Shown: positions 23,949-32,713 of the stretch, one piece after another
How the letters are laid out: each line of letters starts with the position of its first letter
Position numbering within the stretch: the first letter of the stretch is position 1
Assembly (NCBI GenBank): GCA_943367715.1
Contig: CALRJY020000035.1
Coordinates: 1 to 64,000 of the forward strand
Length of the DNA stretch: 64,000 nt
Direction: 5' to 3'
From: JAEYXS01 sp943367715
Lineage (GTDB): Bacteria > Verrucomicrobiota > Verrucomicrobiia > Limisphaerales > JAEYXS01
Notes under the pieces: generated by a model
Told to the model about the DNA's origin: nothing
What the model saw: only the letters and a program-made list of their open reading frames with translations
Database searches by the model: none
Made by a program: the position numbers and the translations under genes

Positions 23949-24320
23949 TCAGGTCTTTCTGGTATAACTCCACCCACACTTCGGGCACGCTGTCTGATCA
24001 CCCGGAATCATCGTCTGGCACATTACGCACTTTATCGGCTCGTCCGGCTGCACCCAAACATCATCCCGCCCCAGCACGCGGACCGGTTCATTCGGCGCGA
24101 TGAACCAGTAGAAAAACACTCCCACCACCGGCACCAAGATGACCACCAGCACCCACATCAGCTTCGTCACCGGATCCAGATCAGTCCGTCGCAGCGCATG
24201 CGCCAGCACCATCATCCACACCAGCAGCCATACAATTGCTAAAACCCGGATCGTCCGCGGATCAAATGAATCGGTTAAAAATCGATGCTCATGGTAAAGC
24301 TCCAGAAAACCTCCACCCAT
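23949..24320 (-). CDS. Small membrane protein with PLDc_N-like segment and zinc ribbon
   Basis: A 123-aa protein with two transmembrane helices (VLAIVWLLVWMMVLAHALRR and LMWVLVVILVPVVGVFFYWF) in the arrangement of the PLDc_N domain (PF13396). The C-terminal tail has two Cys pairs, CVMC and CPKC, making a zinc ribbon. The function is unknown; such proteins are thought to be small membrane modules. It lies 47 nt downstream of the 210-aa gene at 24368 on the same strand. Confidence 0.75.
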   Translation of the reverse strand: MGGGFLELYHEHRFLTDSFDPRTIRVLAIVWLLVWMMVLAHALRRTDLDPVTKLMWVLVVILVPVVGVFFYWFIAPNEPVRVLGRDDVWVQPDEPIKCVMCQTMIPGDQTACPKCGWSYTRKT

Positions 24321-24367
24321 AGCTGCCCCTCACTCAACCCTCAACAACCACCATTCAACCAACCAGC

Positions 24368-25000
24368 TCAACCCGTCGGATAACCCGGGAAAAACTGGCT
24401 CAACCGGCTGATCGCGCTCTGCTTGTTGATGTTGTTCGGATGGCGCACCAGTACCTTGTACTTGTCCGCCAGCGTGTTCGGGTTCTGCCCGAGCTGCACC
24501 AGATACTCGATCAGGCACACCGCATCATTCGCCACCCAGTCAAAGACGTCATCCTCGCTGAGGAAGCGGCTGTCCGCCCAGGTGCGGTTCAGGCACGCCA
24601 TCAGCGTATCCCGGACGAAGGCCGGACGGCTGACCGCCAATGCCTGGTAAAATTTCGCTCCCTTGCCCACGGGCGCCGTCTTGCACATCTCCGTCAAGAA
24701 TGGCACCGCTTCCTCCGCCGGCAAATTCCGCGCGATGCTGTTCGCCACGGATTCCCACGAAGCCACATCCCCGTTCTTCATGATGAAGCGCAGGATGTCT
24801 CCCAGATGTGTGAACCGCGCTTGCGTCACGGCCTGGCAAAAATCCGCGCGCTCCAAGGGAGACCATTCGCCCCACCCCTGCTCCAGCTCCGCCACGGTGA
24901 TGCTCGCCGAGCCATCCGCAAACTTCGACTCGAAGAGTTTTGTCTGCAGATCGTCCATTTCGTACTGGCGCGACCAGCGAGTTTCTTTGACCAATTGCAT
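24368..25000 (-). CDS. Hypothetical helical cytosolic protein
   Basis: A 210-aa protein without signal peptide or membrane segment. The sequence is mostly amphipathic helix (for example QKLFESKF-like N-terminal part, ERADFCQAVTQARF, LGDILRFIMKNG, AEEAVPFLTEMC), suggesting a HEAT- or ARM-like helical bundle. No catalytic motif is visible and I do not recognise the family. The N-terminal MQLVKETRWSRQYEMDD supports the start. Confidence 0.65.
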   Translation of the reverse strand: MQLVKETRWSRQYEMDDLQTKLFESKFADGSASITVAELEQGWGEWSPLERADFCQAVTQARFTHLGDILRFIMKNGDVASWESVANSIARNLPAEEAVPFLTEMCKTAPVGKGAKFYQALAVSRPAFVRDTLMACLNRTWADSRFLSEDDVFDWVANDAVCLIEYLVQLGQNPNTLADKYKVLVRHPNNINKQSAISRLSQFFPGYPTG

Positions 25001-25312
25001 GGTTCAGGGACCGCTAACCGGGGCGGTGGCCGTGACTAGAACAAAAAGCCGCCCCGCCCGCCAGTCCAAATAATACACCAATTCTGTCCCGCCCCCGGAC
25101 ACTGCGGACCACCTCCAACTTACCTTAATGAACCGCTTTAAATACCATGAAATCAACGGCTTACATCGAGAAACCAAGCCTCACTCCTACTTCCCCAGCT
25201 AATCATCCGGAGGCATCCCAGCCCCGGCTGCTTCCGCTCCTTGGCAGGAAACCTCGCGAACTTATCCTCCACCAAACACGAACTGCGGTCTGTTCTGGAA
25301 AAACCATCGCCC
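25001..25312. other. Intergenic region, nothing recognised
   Basis: This 312-bp gap lies between two minus-strand genes. A 99-codon plus-strand frame (25147-25446) overlaps the neighbouring gene and has a low-complexity product, so it is not called. No hairpin terminator was seen. Confidence 0.5.
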
Positions 25313-25582
25313 TCATTCCCCGCGCGGCTTCGACAATAGAAACCGGATGGCATCAAAGAAACCGGCGAATTTTTTGTCCCGTCCCAGATACTTCTCCAGC
25401 ACGTAGAAAAGGTAGTAATAGAACCGGCAGAACGACCACACCGTGAGGCCCAGCAAGGCTGCCGTCTTTAGCGTCGGCACCTGCGCGAAGAGCAGGCCGG
25501 CGGAGAATAATCCGAGCACTACGAAGAGCGCCCCTTTCGCATGGAGCAGCCAGGGACTTTTGATATCGCCCATTATTTTCAT
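25313..25582 (-). CDS. Small membrane protein
   Basis: An 89-aa protein with two predicted transmembrane helices (about 13-33, LHAKGALFVVLGLFSAGLLF, and about 40-60, AALLGLTVWSFCRFYYYLFY) and a basic C-terminus. The ATG overlaps the stop of the upstream HEAT gene by 4 bp (ATGA), showing translational coupling and one operon. The function is unknown. Confidence 0.78.
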   Translation of the reverse strand: MKIMGDIKSPWLLHAKGALFVVLGLFSAGLLFAQVPTLKTAALLGLTVWSFCRFYYYLFYVLEKYLGRDKKFAGFFDAIRFLLSKPRGE

Positions 25583-27057
25583 GGTGTCGGCGGAGTAGGT
25601 GGTGGGGGAAAAGACTTCGGTGTCGATGGCAGTGGCCGCGATACCCGGGCCGGCCGTTGCGGTATTACTCGCGTGGTGGAGTTCAGAGCGTTCGTGCCGA
25701 TCATGGATGGGAGCGCCATGGGCGCAACCAATCGGACCGGGGAATTTGTTTTCATCAAGCCCAGCGCCTGCTCCGTCGCCACGCGCAACGGATCCGTCTC
25801 CGGACGCGCCGCGAGTTGCGCGGCCAGCTTTTCGATGTCCGGCATCAACGGATGGCGATATTTGCCGCTCTGTTGGACCACATAGGTCACCACCGTTTCA
25901 TTGGTGCTGGCCAGCAATGTTCTCAGCGCTCCCAGCACCCGCTCCTTGCCTTCGCGCCGCATGATCGCCTTTTCCAGCATCGCGGCCGCAGCGGTCTGCT
26001 GGTTGAAATCTCCTGAAGCGATCATCTGATCGAGCGACGCCCACTTTTCCGTGCTAAACCCAAATCTGCTTTCTAAATAATTCGGAAAACCTGTCATCGC
26101 CGGCAATTCGCGGGGCACGATCTTATCCAATTCCTCCCGGTGCGCCCGCAGAAACTCGCCTTGGTTGAGCAACCCGCTGACACAATAATTCTTCTCTACT
26201 ACCAAGCCTGAGGAAATTCCCTTCACCAGCACGGCCGTGATTTTCTCTGAGGCCACGTTCATCTGCGCCAGCAATATCGCCGCCCGCACCCGCTTGCTCT
26301 CATTCTCGGAGTCCAGTTGTCCCTGCAGTATTTGCTGCGATTCATCCACCGCGAGGCGAAGCGGGCTCACAACCTTTGCAAAATCAGCCGCTGTGACTGA
26401 CGTTGCGTCCAGAAAACTTTGCAACTGCGCTTTCGCTTTCTGGCTCAAAGGCAGATGGACACGCGCTTCATTCAAAAGGGCGTGGCTGCTGTTGGCGAGC
26501 GCCTCATTGGTGGAGTTCACGGCCACCAGCAAAGCCGGATGGGCATTCGTCCCCATCTTTCTCAGCGCATACGTCGCCCGGCTTTTGATCGCTGCGGAAG
26601 AATTGGTCAGCATCAGGATCAGATCGGGAGCCACCGATTCTGCCTTGGGCCCCATGGCCGCGAGGCCGACGCACGCATTATACTGCAGATCATCCACCGC
26701 CCAGGGTTTGGGAATGTATTGCTGGATGGAGGGTGGCGAAATCTTCCAGACCTTGTCCCGCAGTTCATAGACGAACGAACGTTCCTTGTGCAGCGCGTAC
26801 TTCAGCGGCTCCAGCGCCGGCTCACCGATTTTCGCCAGCGCATCCGCGGCGATCTCGCGCCGCACGTAATTCGTCCCGTTCAATTCCGCCAGCCAATAAC
26901 TCAGCGGCTTGTTGGAATGCTTGGGTTCATGCCAGCCGAAAACCAGCGCCATGAGGCCCACGATCGTGGCCACGATGAACATCAGCCCGGTGAGCCACCA
27001 CACCCACGCTCTGGATTTGCGCGGTGCGGCTGCCTCCACTGTTTCTTGGTTGCCCAT
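25579..27057 (-). CDS. Membrane-anchored HEAT-repeat protein
   Basis: 492 aa from the ATG at 27057, chosen because AGGAG lies 7 nt upstream; the frame is open 39 codons further. One transmembrane helix (about 17-40, VWWLTGLMFIVATIVGLMAL) is followed by a domain beginning KPLSYWLAELNGTNYVRREI, typical of verrucomicrobial HEAT proteins. Successive helical repeats follow (AADALAKIGEPALEPLKYAL, YNACVGLAAMGPKAESVAPD, ATYALRKMGTNAHPALLVAV). The C-terminus is proline-rich (PPPPTPPTP). It probably exposes a periplasmic alpha-solenoid for protein binding. It is coupled to the membrane protein at 25313. Confidence 0.82.
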   Translation of the reverse strand: MGNQETVEAAAPRKSRAWVWWLTGLMFIVATIVGLMALVFGWHEPKHSNKPLSYWLAELNGTNYVRREIAADALAKIGEPALEPLKYALHKERSFVYELRDKVWKISPPSIQQYIPKPWAVDDLQYNACVGLAAMGPKAESVAPDLILMLTNSSAAIKSRATYALRKMGTNAHPALLVAVNSTNEALANSSHALLNEARVHLPLSQKAKAQLQSFLDATSVTAADFAKVVSPLRLAVDESQQILQGQLDSENESKRVRAAILLAQMNVASEKITAVLVKGISSGLVVEKNYCVSGLLNQGEFLRAHREELDKIVPRELPAMTGFPNYLESRFGFSTEKWASLDQMIASGDFNQQTAAAAMLEKAIMRREGKERVLGALRTLLASTNETVVTYVVQQSGKYRHPLMPDIEKLAAQLAARPETDPLRVATEQALGLMKTNSPVRLVAPMALPSMIGTNALNSTTRVIPQRPARVSRPLPSTPKSFPPPPTPPTP

Positions 27058-27183
27058 TTTGCGCTCCTCTTTTTTCAACACCCCGGCACGCCATAAGTCG
27101 CTCTGACTTGGGGGGAATTCTTGCTCCAACATTCCCTTCCCCCGCTCATCTGTAAAGCCCGGGCATCCACCCAACAGCGCGGC

Positions 27184-28857
27184 CTACCGCTTCGGCTGCT
27201 GCTTGATCGTGTTCCGCAAGATCACCGCCGATGGCCCCACCTCATCCCACCGCTTCCGCAAGCCGGACGGCACAAACGTCGGGCCCGCGTTATGCGCACC
27301 CAGCACGATATCCGGCGCGCCGTCGCCATCCAGGTCTCCCACATCCAGCGTGATCCAGCGACCCGAGAAACTCGCGTCGAACGAGAAGGCGCGGAACTGG
27401 CCCTTTATATTTTCCAGATACAGAAAACTCTCGCGCGGTGAACGCCGGTAATCCGGATAAAACGAGATCACCGCCAAGTCCTGATCGCCATCCATATCAA
27501 AATCCGCCGCCATCGCCTTGTAGCAACCATTGATGGGAATGAACGCCGTTTCCGTGAACTTCCCCTGGCCCACATTGCGATAGATGCGCAGGCCGTGATA
27601 CGCCCGCATCGGTGGCAGGTGCGCGGTGAAATCCCCGTTGTCACCGTTGCACGCGAGGATATCCATCTGACCGTCGCCATCCATGTCCGCCAGCTCGATC
27701 GTCGCCAAGCCCCACGCCGGATGATACTCCGCCACGGGACGGACATCGAAGCCGCCCTTCTGATCATTCACGCAGAGATAGATGCCTTCGCGCGCCTGCG
27801 CCATGCTCACCACGAGGTCCGGCCAGCCATCGCCGTTAAAATCATGCACCCGCACCGAGCCCGCTCCGCAACGTTCGATGATGTTATGCTCCGTGTATGT
27901 CCCGTCCGCCTTCGTCTCGAACCACGCCAGCCGCCCCAGGATGTTCCCGTAGCCGCAATGGATCAGATCCTTGCGCCCATCCTTGTTGAGATCCGCCAGC
28001 ACCGTGGCTGCCGAGCGCGGCAGGCCGGAGAGCAATTCTTTCAACCCCTGCTGCCCTTTGGCCGGATTACCCAGCCGCATGACCTTGGCCTCCAACAGAT
28101 CGGAAGGCATATAACTCCCCATCAACGTCAGATACAGGTCATTCCCCTCGATCTGCAAGTCCACCGGCGGACTGGAGAAATTCACCTCGAATTCCTTTTC
28201 CCCCTGCCCATTGAGCACCATCAGCGTGTTGCTGCCGCTCTCACCCAGATAGATTTTTTTTCCTTCCGGATCGATCTTGATGAGTGTCGCCGCTGCCCCC
28301 ACGCGCTCCGGTGAAGGCTGCACCTGGAAATGCTTCAAGCCCACTTCGATCTTGAGCCGGTTCGTGGCCAGCGGCGTGCCCACCGGCGCATTCGCCAGAT
28401 AATAACTGCAGATGGCGCGCCACTCCTCCACGCTCATCACTGGTGTGGAAGGGATGACATTGGCCGCCCGCACCCGCGGATCCAGATCCAGCGCATTCGT
28501 CCCGCCCGGATTCATCCCCAGCCATTCCGCCATGCCCGGCAGCACCTCCATCGCCCACGTGATGCGATCCAGCACCTCGGGCTCCGGCCGGATGTGGCAC
28601 GACGCGCAAACCTGCTGCGAGAGTTTTTCACCCAGCGCCAGTTCCTCCGCCGTGGTGACCGGCGCCTGACCGGCTGGTGGCGGGGATGCCGGAGAATTCA
28701 CCCCTGCATCAACTCCGCCAGATTGCGCATTCGGCGGGACGACCGCAGGTGGCCGCCCACCTAATAGCAAACCCAGCACCAGACACACCCCGCCCACTAC
28801 CAGCAGCATCGGCCAGGGCGTCGCTGGCGTCGGCGTATTTTTATTCAAGGGACGCAT
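27184..28857 (-). CDS. Membrane-anchored c-type cytochrome with FG-GAP/VCBS propeller
   Basis: About 557 aa. An N-terminal anchor (MLLVVGGVCLVLGLLLGG) is followed by a proline-rich linker, a heme c site CASCH (about residues 84-88), a Met-containing segment (MEVLPGMAEWLGM) that could supply the sixth ligand, and a large beta-propeller. The propeller has at least five calcium-binding FG-GAP/VCBS repeats of the type DLNKDGRKD, DFNGDGWPDLVVS, DMDGDGQMDILA, DFDMDGDQDLAV and DLDGDGAPDIVLG. The ATG at 28857 follows GGTGG by 9 nt; an ATG at 28866 is an alternative. A role in extracytoplasmic electron transfer is inferred; the partner is unknown. Confidence 0.85.
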   Translation of the reverse strand: MRPLNKNTPTPATPWPMLLVVGGVCLVLGLLLGGRPPAVVPPNAQSGGVDAGVNSPASPPPAGQAPVTTAEELALGEKLSQQVCASCHIRPEPEVLDRITWAMEVLPGMAEWLGMNPGGTNALDLDPRVRAANVIPSTPVMSVEEWRAICSYYLANAPVGTPLATNRLKIEVGLKHFQVQPSPERVGAAATLIKIDPEGKKIYLGESGSNTLMVLNGQGEKEFEVNFSSPPVDLQIEGNDLYLTLMGSYMPSDLLEAKVMRLGNPAKGQQGLKELLSGLPRSAATVLADLNKDGRKDLIHCGYGNILGRLAWFETKADGTYTEHNIIERCGAGSVRVHDFNGDGWPDLVVSMAQAREGIYLCVNDQKGGFDVRPVAEYHPAWGLATIELADMDGDGQMDILACNGDNGDFTAHLPPMRAYHGLRIYRNVGQGKFTETAFIPINGCYKAMAADFDMDGDQDLAVISFYPDYRRSPRESFLYLENIKGQFRAFSFDASFSGRWITLDVGDLDGDGAPDIVLGAHNAGPTFVPSGLRKRWDEVGPSAVILRNTIKQQPKR

Positions 28858-28959
28858 AATGACCATCCACCATCAGCTTTCCACCATGATAAGGAACTCT
28901 CCCGCACGCGCAAAGCGTTAGATTACGCTTTCATTTGGCCGGTATGTGTCAGGTTTGGC

Positions 28960-29191
28960 AGTCCCGGCAGGGACTTCTCGAAAATAGCCCACCATTTTAA
29001 ATGGTGGGTAAGGCATCCCTAACCCCACAAGTCCCGGCAGGGACGAAAGAAACGTCCGCTACGCACCTATACTCTAAGCAACCGCTGAAATCATGGCCCC
29101 ATCTCTTTCGTCCCTACCGGGACTTGCTTTCCCCTCTTCTCCTCATCCACCAACGAAAATGGTGGGCTATTTTCTTTCGCCCTCCGGGCTG
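28960..29191. repeat. Nested-hairpin element, copy 1
   Basis: Begins with hairpin GTCCCGGCAGGGAC and ends with GCCCTCCGGGC. Outer inverted arms share GAAAATAGCCCACCATTTT (19 nt, near 28979 and 29155). Inner arms near 29028 and 29103 match at 22 of 23 positions (core CAAGTCCCGG.AGGGACGAAAGA). The central loop of about 55 nt contains CGCTACGCACC and TGAAATCATGGCCCC. It has no coding capacity. Confidence 0.9.
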
Positions 29192-29222
29192 AAAAACCTG
29201 CCCCTCCCCTCCTCCCACCCAC

Positions 29223-29256
29223 AAAAAAAAGGCAGGCATATAAATGCCTGCCTTTT
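29223..29256 (-). terminator. Terminator of pseudopilin cassette 1
   Basis: The inverted repeat GGCAGGCAT/ATGCCTGCC has a 4-nt loop and is followed on the minus strand by eight U residues. It is nearly identical to the terminator of cassette 2 at 32659. Confidence 0.88.
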
Positions 29257-29276
29257 CTGAAAACTAAACGGACTGC

Positions 29277-30317
29277 TTAGTCCTTCGCGTAAACCGTCCA
29301 CGCACCGGACTGGATCGCCGTCGCGGCGTTCGTCTGGCCCAGCATCGCACGGCGTTGCGCCGTTTCCGCGTGACCGTCGATGAACAGGTAGTTGTAGAAG
29401 TCCCGGCCATGCAACGTCGTGCCGTCGCTGCTGCCCGTGAACTGCGTCGTGTTCGTGCCGCCATCGAAATGGCCGTCTTCATTGCCGATCTCCGCCCAGC
29501 CCGTCTGGCCCAGGTAGCTGGAGGAGGAGATGCGGTCCGTGAGGCTGAACGTGAACGTCGGGTCCGTGACCATCGCTTCGTTCACCGAGTATTGATTGCG
29601 GATCTTGCTCAAGCGCGTCGCGGCATTGTCAGCCGGATTATCGCGCCAGCCCATGAAGCCACCGTTCACACCCGTCGTATTGCCCACATCGCCCTGGCGG
29701 AGCATCATGCCCACGCCCGTGCGCATGGCCGGGTTCGGCGGCCAGTCTGCGGCAGCCGCAGCCGGCACAAAATTGAACGAGGCCGTTTTGCCCATGTTGT
29801 TTTGCGCCATGGAATAGGAACGGCGCACCCCGCGCCACGTGGCGCCGGTGTAGTCTTCCAGTGAAGGGACTTTGTCCGCCGGGCAGATGATCCACTTCAT
29901 CACTTGGGGCTTGCTCTGGGTGCCGGTGTTCGCCGGATTCCAGTCGATGCGCCACGTGCAGGCACCATCATACAGGCTGTAGGGCGCGCCCATGTAACCC
30001 ATCACATAGTCGTCCCAGCTCCAGTGATCGCCTTCACCCGGATCGGTCGCCGCGAGCGCCACCACCCGGTTCAGGCGCGTGTTCGGCAACTTCTGCTTGT
30101 TATCGGCGTAATACATGCCAAAGCCCAAGGCGAGCTGCTTCAGGTTGTTGATGCAACTGCCCGTCATGGCGCGTTGCTTGGCTTTGGCCAGCGCCGGCAG
30201 GAGCATGCCGGCCAGAATGGCGATGATGGCGATCACGACCAGCAGCTCGATCAGGGTAAAGCCCTTGATCAAACGGCGGCGGCCGTTCTCGACGGCGTTC
30301 TTAATGGTGGATTTCAT
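29277..30317 (-). CDS. Type II-like pseudopilin with H-X9-DG type C-terminus, cassette 1
   Basis: A 346-aa protein with a class III signal: basic leader ending RRRLIKG, then FTLIELLVVIAIIAILAGML, the prepilin peptidase site and hydrophobic helix. After ALAKAKQRA the soluble domain contains CINNLKQLALGFGMYYADNK, typical of verrucomicrobial/planctomycete pseudopilin-like proteins. The C-terminus has HGRDFYNYLFIDGHAE, a variant of the H-X9-DG motif. The ATG at 30317 is chosen because it aligns with the start of the paralogue at 33772 (MKSTIK and MNSTIK). It is preceded by a lipoprotein gene and followed by a terminator. It may form a short extracellular filament; the export machinery is not in the window. 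Confidence 0.88.
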   Translation of the reverse strand: MKSTIKNAVENGRRRLIKGFTLIELLVVIAIIAILAGMLLPALAKAKQRAMTGSCINNLKQLALGFGMYYADNKQKLPNTRLNRVVALAATDPGEGDHWSWDDYVMGYMGAPYSLYDGACTWRIDWNPANTGTQSKPQVMKWIICPADKVPSLEDYTGATWRGVRRSYSMAQNNMGKTASFNFVPAAAAADWPPNPAMRTGVGMMLRQGDVGNTTGVNGGFMGWRDNPADNAATRLSKIRNQYSVNEAMVTDPTFTFSLTDRISSSSYLGQTGWAEIGNEDGHFDGGTNTTQFTGSSDGTTLHGRDFYNYLFIDGHAETAQRRAMLGQTNAATAIQSGAWTVYAKD

Positions 30318-30351
30318 AGGAGTCATTGATTGTTTCGTTAAAAAGGTTTTT

Positions 30352-30816
30352 TTAAAGCGGGGCGAGGGCCACTTTTCCGGTTTTGGCATCGAAAACAAAT
30401 TTCTGGCCCGCGGGAGCGGCTGGCAGGCGTTGGACCAGACGCATGGTCACCAACTGGTTGATATCCGTCAGCGGGGGCAGTTCCTGACCGGGGTCGCGAC
30501 CCGCGCGGGTACGTTCATAAGCCTGCACCAAAGCATCCATGTGCTGCATGGCGGAAATGGTCTTGCCATCCGGATCTTTGAATTCCTTCGGCTCCGGTTC
30601 CGCCGCTGCCAACGGTGCGGGGGCCGTACCAGGGGCAGGCGGAGCGACGGGGGCCGGAGGCGGCGTGGTCGCTGCCGGGTTGTTCAACTCCACCGCGCCA
30701 CCACCGGGCGCAGGTTGGGGCGGCGGGGCGACCACGGAGGTGTCATCATTTTTGGTGCAACCCGCTAAACAAAGGGACGAAAGCGCGATCGTATTGACTA
30801 TTTTGGCAAATTTCAT
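30352..30816 (-). CDS. Lipoprotein partner of pseudopilin, cassette 1
   Basis: A 154-aa predicted lipoprotein with lipobox LAGC (Cys at about 20). A Pro/Ala-rich linker (about 30-70) leads to a compact C-terminal domain with EPEPKEFKDPDGKTISAMQH, MDALVQAYERTR and a final beta hairpin GQKFVFDAKTGKVAL. It is a close paralogue of the gene at 33811. It lies 34 nt upstream of the pseudopilin on the same strand, so the two probably act together, for example as a filament anchor or assembly factor. No named family was recognised. Confidence 0.8.
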   Translation of the reverse strand: MKFAKIVNTIALSSLCLAGCTKNDDTSVVAPPPQPAPGGGAVELNNPAATTPPPAPVAPPAPGTAPAPLAAAEPEPKEFKDPDGKTISAMQHMDALVQAYERTRAGRDPGQELPPLTDINQLVTMRLVQRLPAAPAGQKFVFDAKTGKVALAPL

Positions 30817-30858
30817 GTTGTTACAGAGTTAAACCTTAGCTGATGCCATAAATTTATC

Positions 30859-30879
30859 CATTAGGCCGTTTGGGTGATT
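30859..30879 (-). promoter_or_regulatory. Conserved 21-bp upstream box, cassette 1
   Basis: Matches the box upstream of cassette 2 (34333-34353) at 19 of 21 positions; the shared parts are CATTAGGC and TTTGGGTGATT on the plus strand. It is about 45 bp before the lipoprotein start, so a promoter or operator role is likely. Confidence 0.5.
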
Positions 30880-31210
30880 CAAAAAATGTTATTAGCAAAA
30901 CAAATGATTGTCTATTAGAAAGATTTTGTGTCCAAAAACATCCCGACGGGAATCTCCTCCCTCACCAAGCTCTGCCTTTAAGCTTGATGAAAAATCTCAA
31001 ACCGTTGTCCTTAAACAACTTATACATAATATAAACAATCGCCAGTATCACGTCCTCATCATGACGCTGCCCGCGCTCACCCGGTTACAGCTTAATCAAC
31101 TGGATTGCTCTCACTCCCTGCTAATGAAGAGGTTACGCAGGGGAATATCCGTACCCCGGGGTATAAGGACACGCCTTTCCGCCCGGACGTAAACCGACTC
31201 CCCGCCCCCA
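30880..31210. other. A/T-rich intergenic region
   Basis: About 330 bp without a gene, upstream of cassette 1 and before hairpin element copy 2. The first 180 bp are A/T-rich, consistent with a promoter region. The 94-codon frame at 30908 has no recognisable product. Confidence 0.5.
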
Positions 31211-31444
31211 AGTCCCGCCAGGGACTTCCCGAAAATAGCCCACCATTTTCAATGGTGGGTAAGGCATCCCTGCCCCCCACAAGTCCCGGGAGGGACGAAA
31301 GAACCTTTCGCTGCGCCCTCCACTATCCGCTCGACCCCTAAAATCATCGACCCGCTTCTTCCGTCCCTATCGGGACTTGCTTCCCTCTCTTCGCCGTACC
31401 CACCATTGAAAATGGTGGGCTATTTTCTTTCGCCCTCCGGGCTG
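31211..31444. repeat. Nested-hairpin element, copy 2
   Basis: Same order of parts as copy 1: hairpin GTCCCGCCAGGGAC, CCCACCATT hairpin, GGCATCCCT, GTCCCGGGAGGGAC, variable centre, GTCCCTATCGGGAC, the CCCACCATT hairpin again and GCCCTCCGGGC. It ends 18 bp from the stop codon of the transposase gene. Confidence 0.9.
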
Positions 31445-31462
31445 GGGTACAAATACCGCTCC

Positions 31463-31909
31463 TCACTCCAAATCCCGCTCCACATATTCCATCCCGTGCT
31501 TTTTCAAGAACGTCTCCAACTCCTCTTGGAACGTCTTCTTCTGATGATGCTCCGCTTGGTTCTGGATATAATGCGTGGTGTCTTCAATGCCTGACACACC
31601 AATGCTGAAAGCTCCATAACCCTCCTGCCATTCAAAGTCCCATTGCTCCTTGAATGTATCATGAATCCACTTGGATGAGTTCCCCTTGAGCAACTGGATG
31701 GACTTCGCTACCGAAAGCGTGGAAGGGATCGAAACCAACACGTGCACATGATCTTCCACACCACCCACCGCCAATGCCCTCATCTTATGCTCGCGCGCAA
31801 TCCCGCCCAGATACGGCCAGAGCCGTTCTTGCAAATCTGGTTTGATCAACGGGCGACGTTCCTTCGTGGCCCACACGCAATGCATCAGGCAACTGACAAA
31901 CGAGTGCAT
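31463..31909 (-). CDS. IS200-like / REP-associated Y1 transposase
   Basis: A 148-aa HUH-type single-strand transposase (Y1_Tnp, PF01797). It has the HUH motif His54-Val-His56 (VEDHVHVLVSIP) and the catalytic Tyr114 in HYIQNQAEHH. The C-terminal KKTFQEELETFLKKHGMEY is typical of IS200-like proteins found near palindromic repeats in Acidobacteria and Verrucomicrobia. It appears full length and intact. Such enzymes cut at DNA hairpins. It lies between copies 2 and 3 of the nested-hairpin element. Hence it is a candidate for moving them, or a domesticated RAYT. No own left or right IS end was recognised. Confidence 0.9.
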   Translation of the reverse strand: MHSFVSCLMHCVWATKERRPLIKPDLQERLWPYLGGIAREHKMRALAVGGVEDHVHVLVSIPSTLSVAKSIQLLKGNSSKWIHDTFKEQWDFEWQEGYGAFSIGVSGIEDTTHYIQNQAEHHQKKTFQEELETFLKKHGMEYVERDLE

Positions 31910-32050
31910 GATTCTTCAATGAATGGTTTTTGCTGAGAAAATTAAATGGTTTCGTCCTTCCGTCCTAAACTCTTAGTTCACCGTAGCCCCTTCCTTCCTC
32001 CATGAAAAGCCCAAGCTGCATTAACCTTTATTCATCCGCCCATTCCCCGC

Positions 32051-32341
32051 AGTCCCGCCAGGGACTTCCCGAAAATAGCCCACCATTTTTCGTTGGTGGG
32101 TAAGGCATCCCTAACACCACAAGTCCCGGCAGGGACGAAAGAACGTTCCGTCACACACATCTTCCAACCGAACCGCCCCACGGACCCATCCCGCCCCATT
32201 TCTGCCGTCCCTACCGGGACTTGCTTCCTTCTTTTCTCCCCACCCACCATTGAAAATGGTGGGCTATTTTCTTTCGCCCTCCGGGCTGGACCGGGCGCGC
32301 ACTTCCGACCGCCCTTGGCTCACCCGCTTTTAATCACACCC
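32051..32341. repeat. Nested-hairpin element, copy 3, with 24-bp-type end
   Basis: Core 32051-32288 with all hairpins in the order of copy 1. The right side continues GACCGGGCGCGCACTTC and ends with CTCACCCGCTTTTAATCACA at 32319-32341, the same end motif as the MITE at 19117 and copy 6. No left partner motif is present. Confidence 0.88.
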
Positions 32342-32385
32342 GTTTAGCCAGAGTATGATTAAAAAACCGGGAAACCATTCCCCGC

Positions 32386-32618
32386 AGTCCCGTCAGGTAC
32401 TTCCCGAAAATAGCCCACCATTTTCAATGGTGGGTAAGGCATCCCTAACACCACAAGTCCCGGCAGGGACGAAAGAACCTTTCGTTTTCCGCCTATATTC
32501 CCAAACCAACCCTTTTAAATCATGGCCCCATTTCTTTCGTCCCTCCGGGACTTGAGGCGCTGGTTTCCCAGTCCCATCGATGAATCGATGGGCTATTTTC
32601 TTTCGCCCTCCGGGCTGG
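32386..32618. repeat. Nested-hairpin element, copy 4
   Basis: Same orientation as copies 1-3. The second CCCACCATT hairpin is replaced by a different stem, CCCATCGATGAATCGATGGG, which keeps base pairing while changing sequence; the flanking GGGCTATTTTCTTTCGCCCT is kept. The change with retained pairing suggests selection on structure. Confidence 0.87.
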
Positions 32619-32658
32619 ACCAAGCGTGGATATGGTAGAGCATCCGACTCCCCATCAC

Positions 32659-32692
32659 AAAAAAAAGGCAGGCAAATGAATGCCTGCCTTCT
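32659..32692 (-). terminator. Terminator of pseudopilin cassette 2
   Basis: Stem AGGCAGGCA/TGCCTGCCT followed on the minus strand by a run of eight or more U; nearly identical to the terminator of cassette 1. Confidence 0.88.
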
Positions 32693-32713
32693 CTGGAGGA
32701 ACTAACTAAATGA

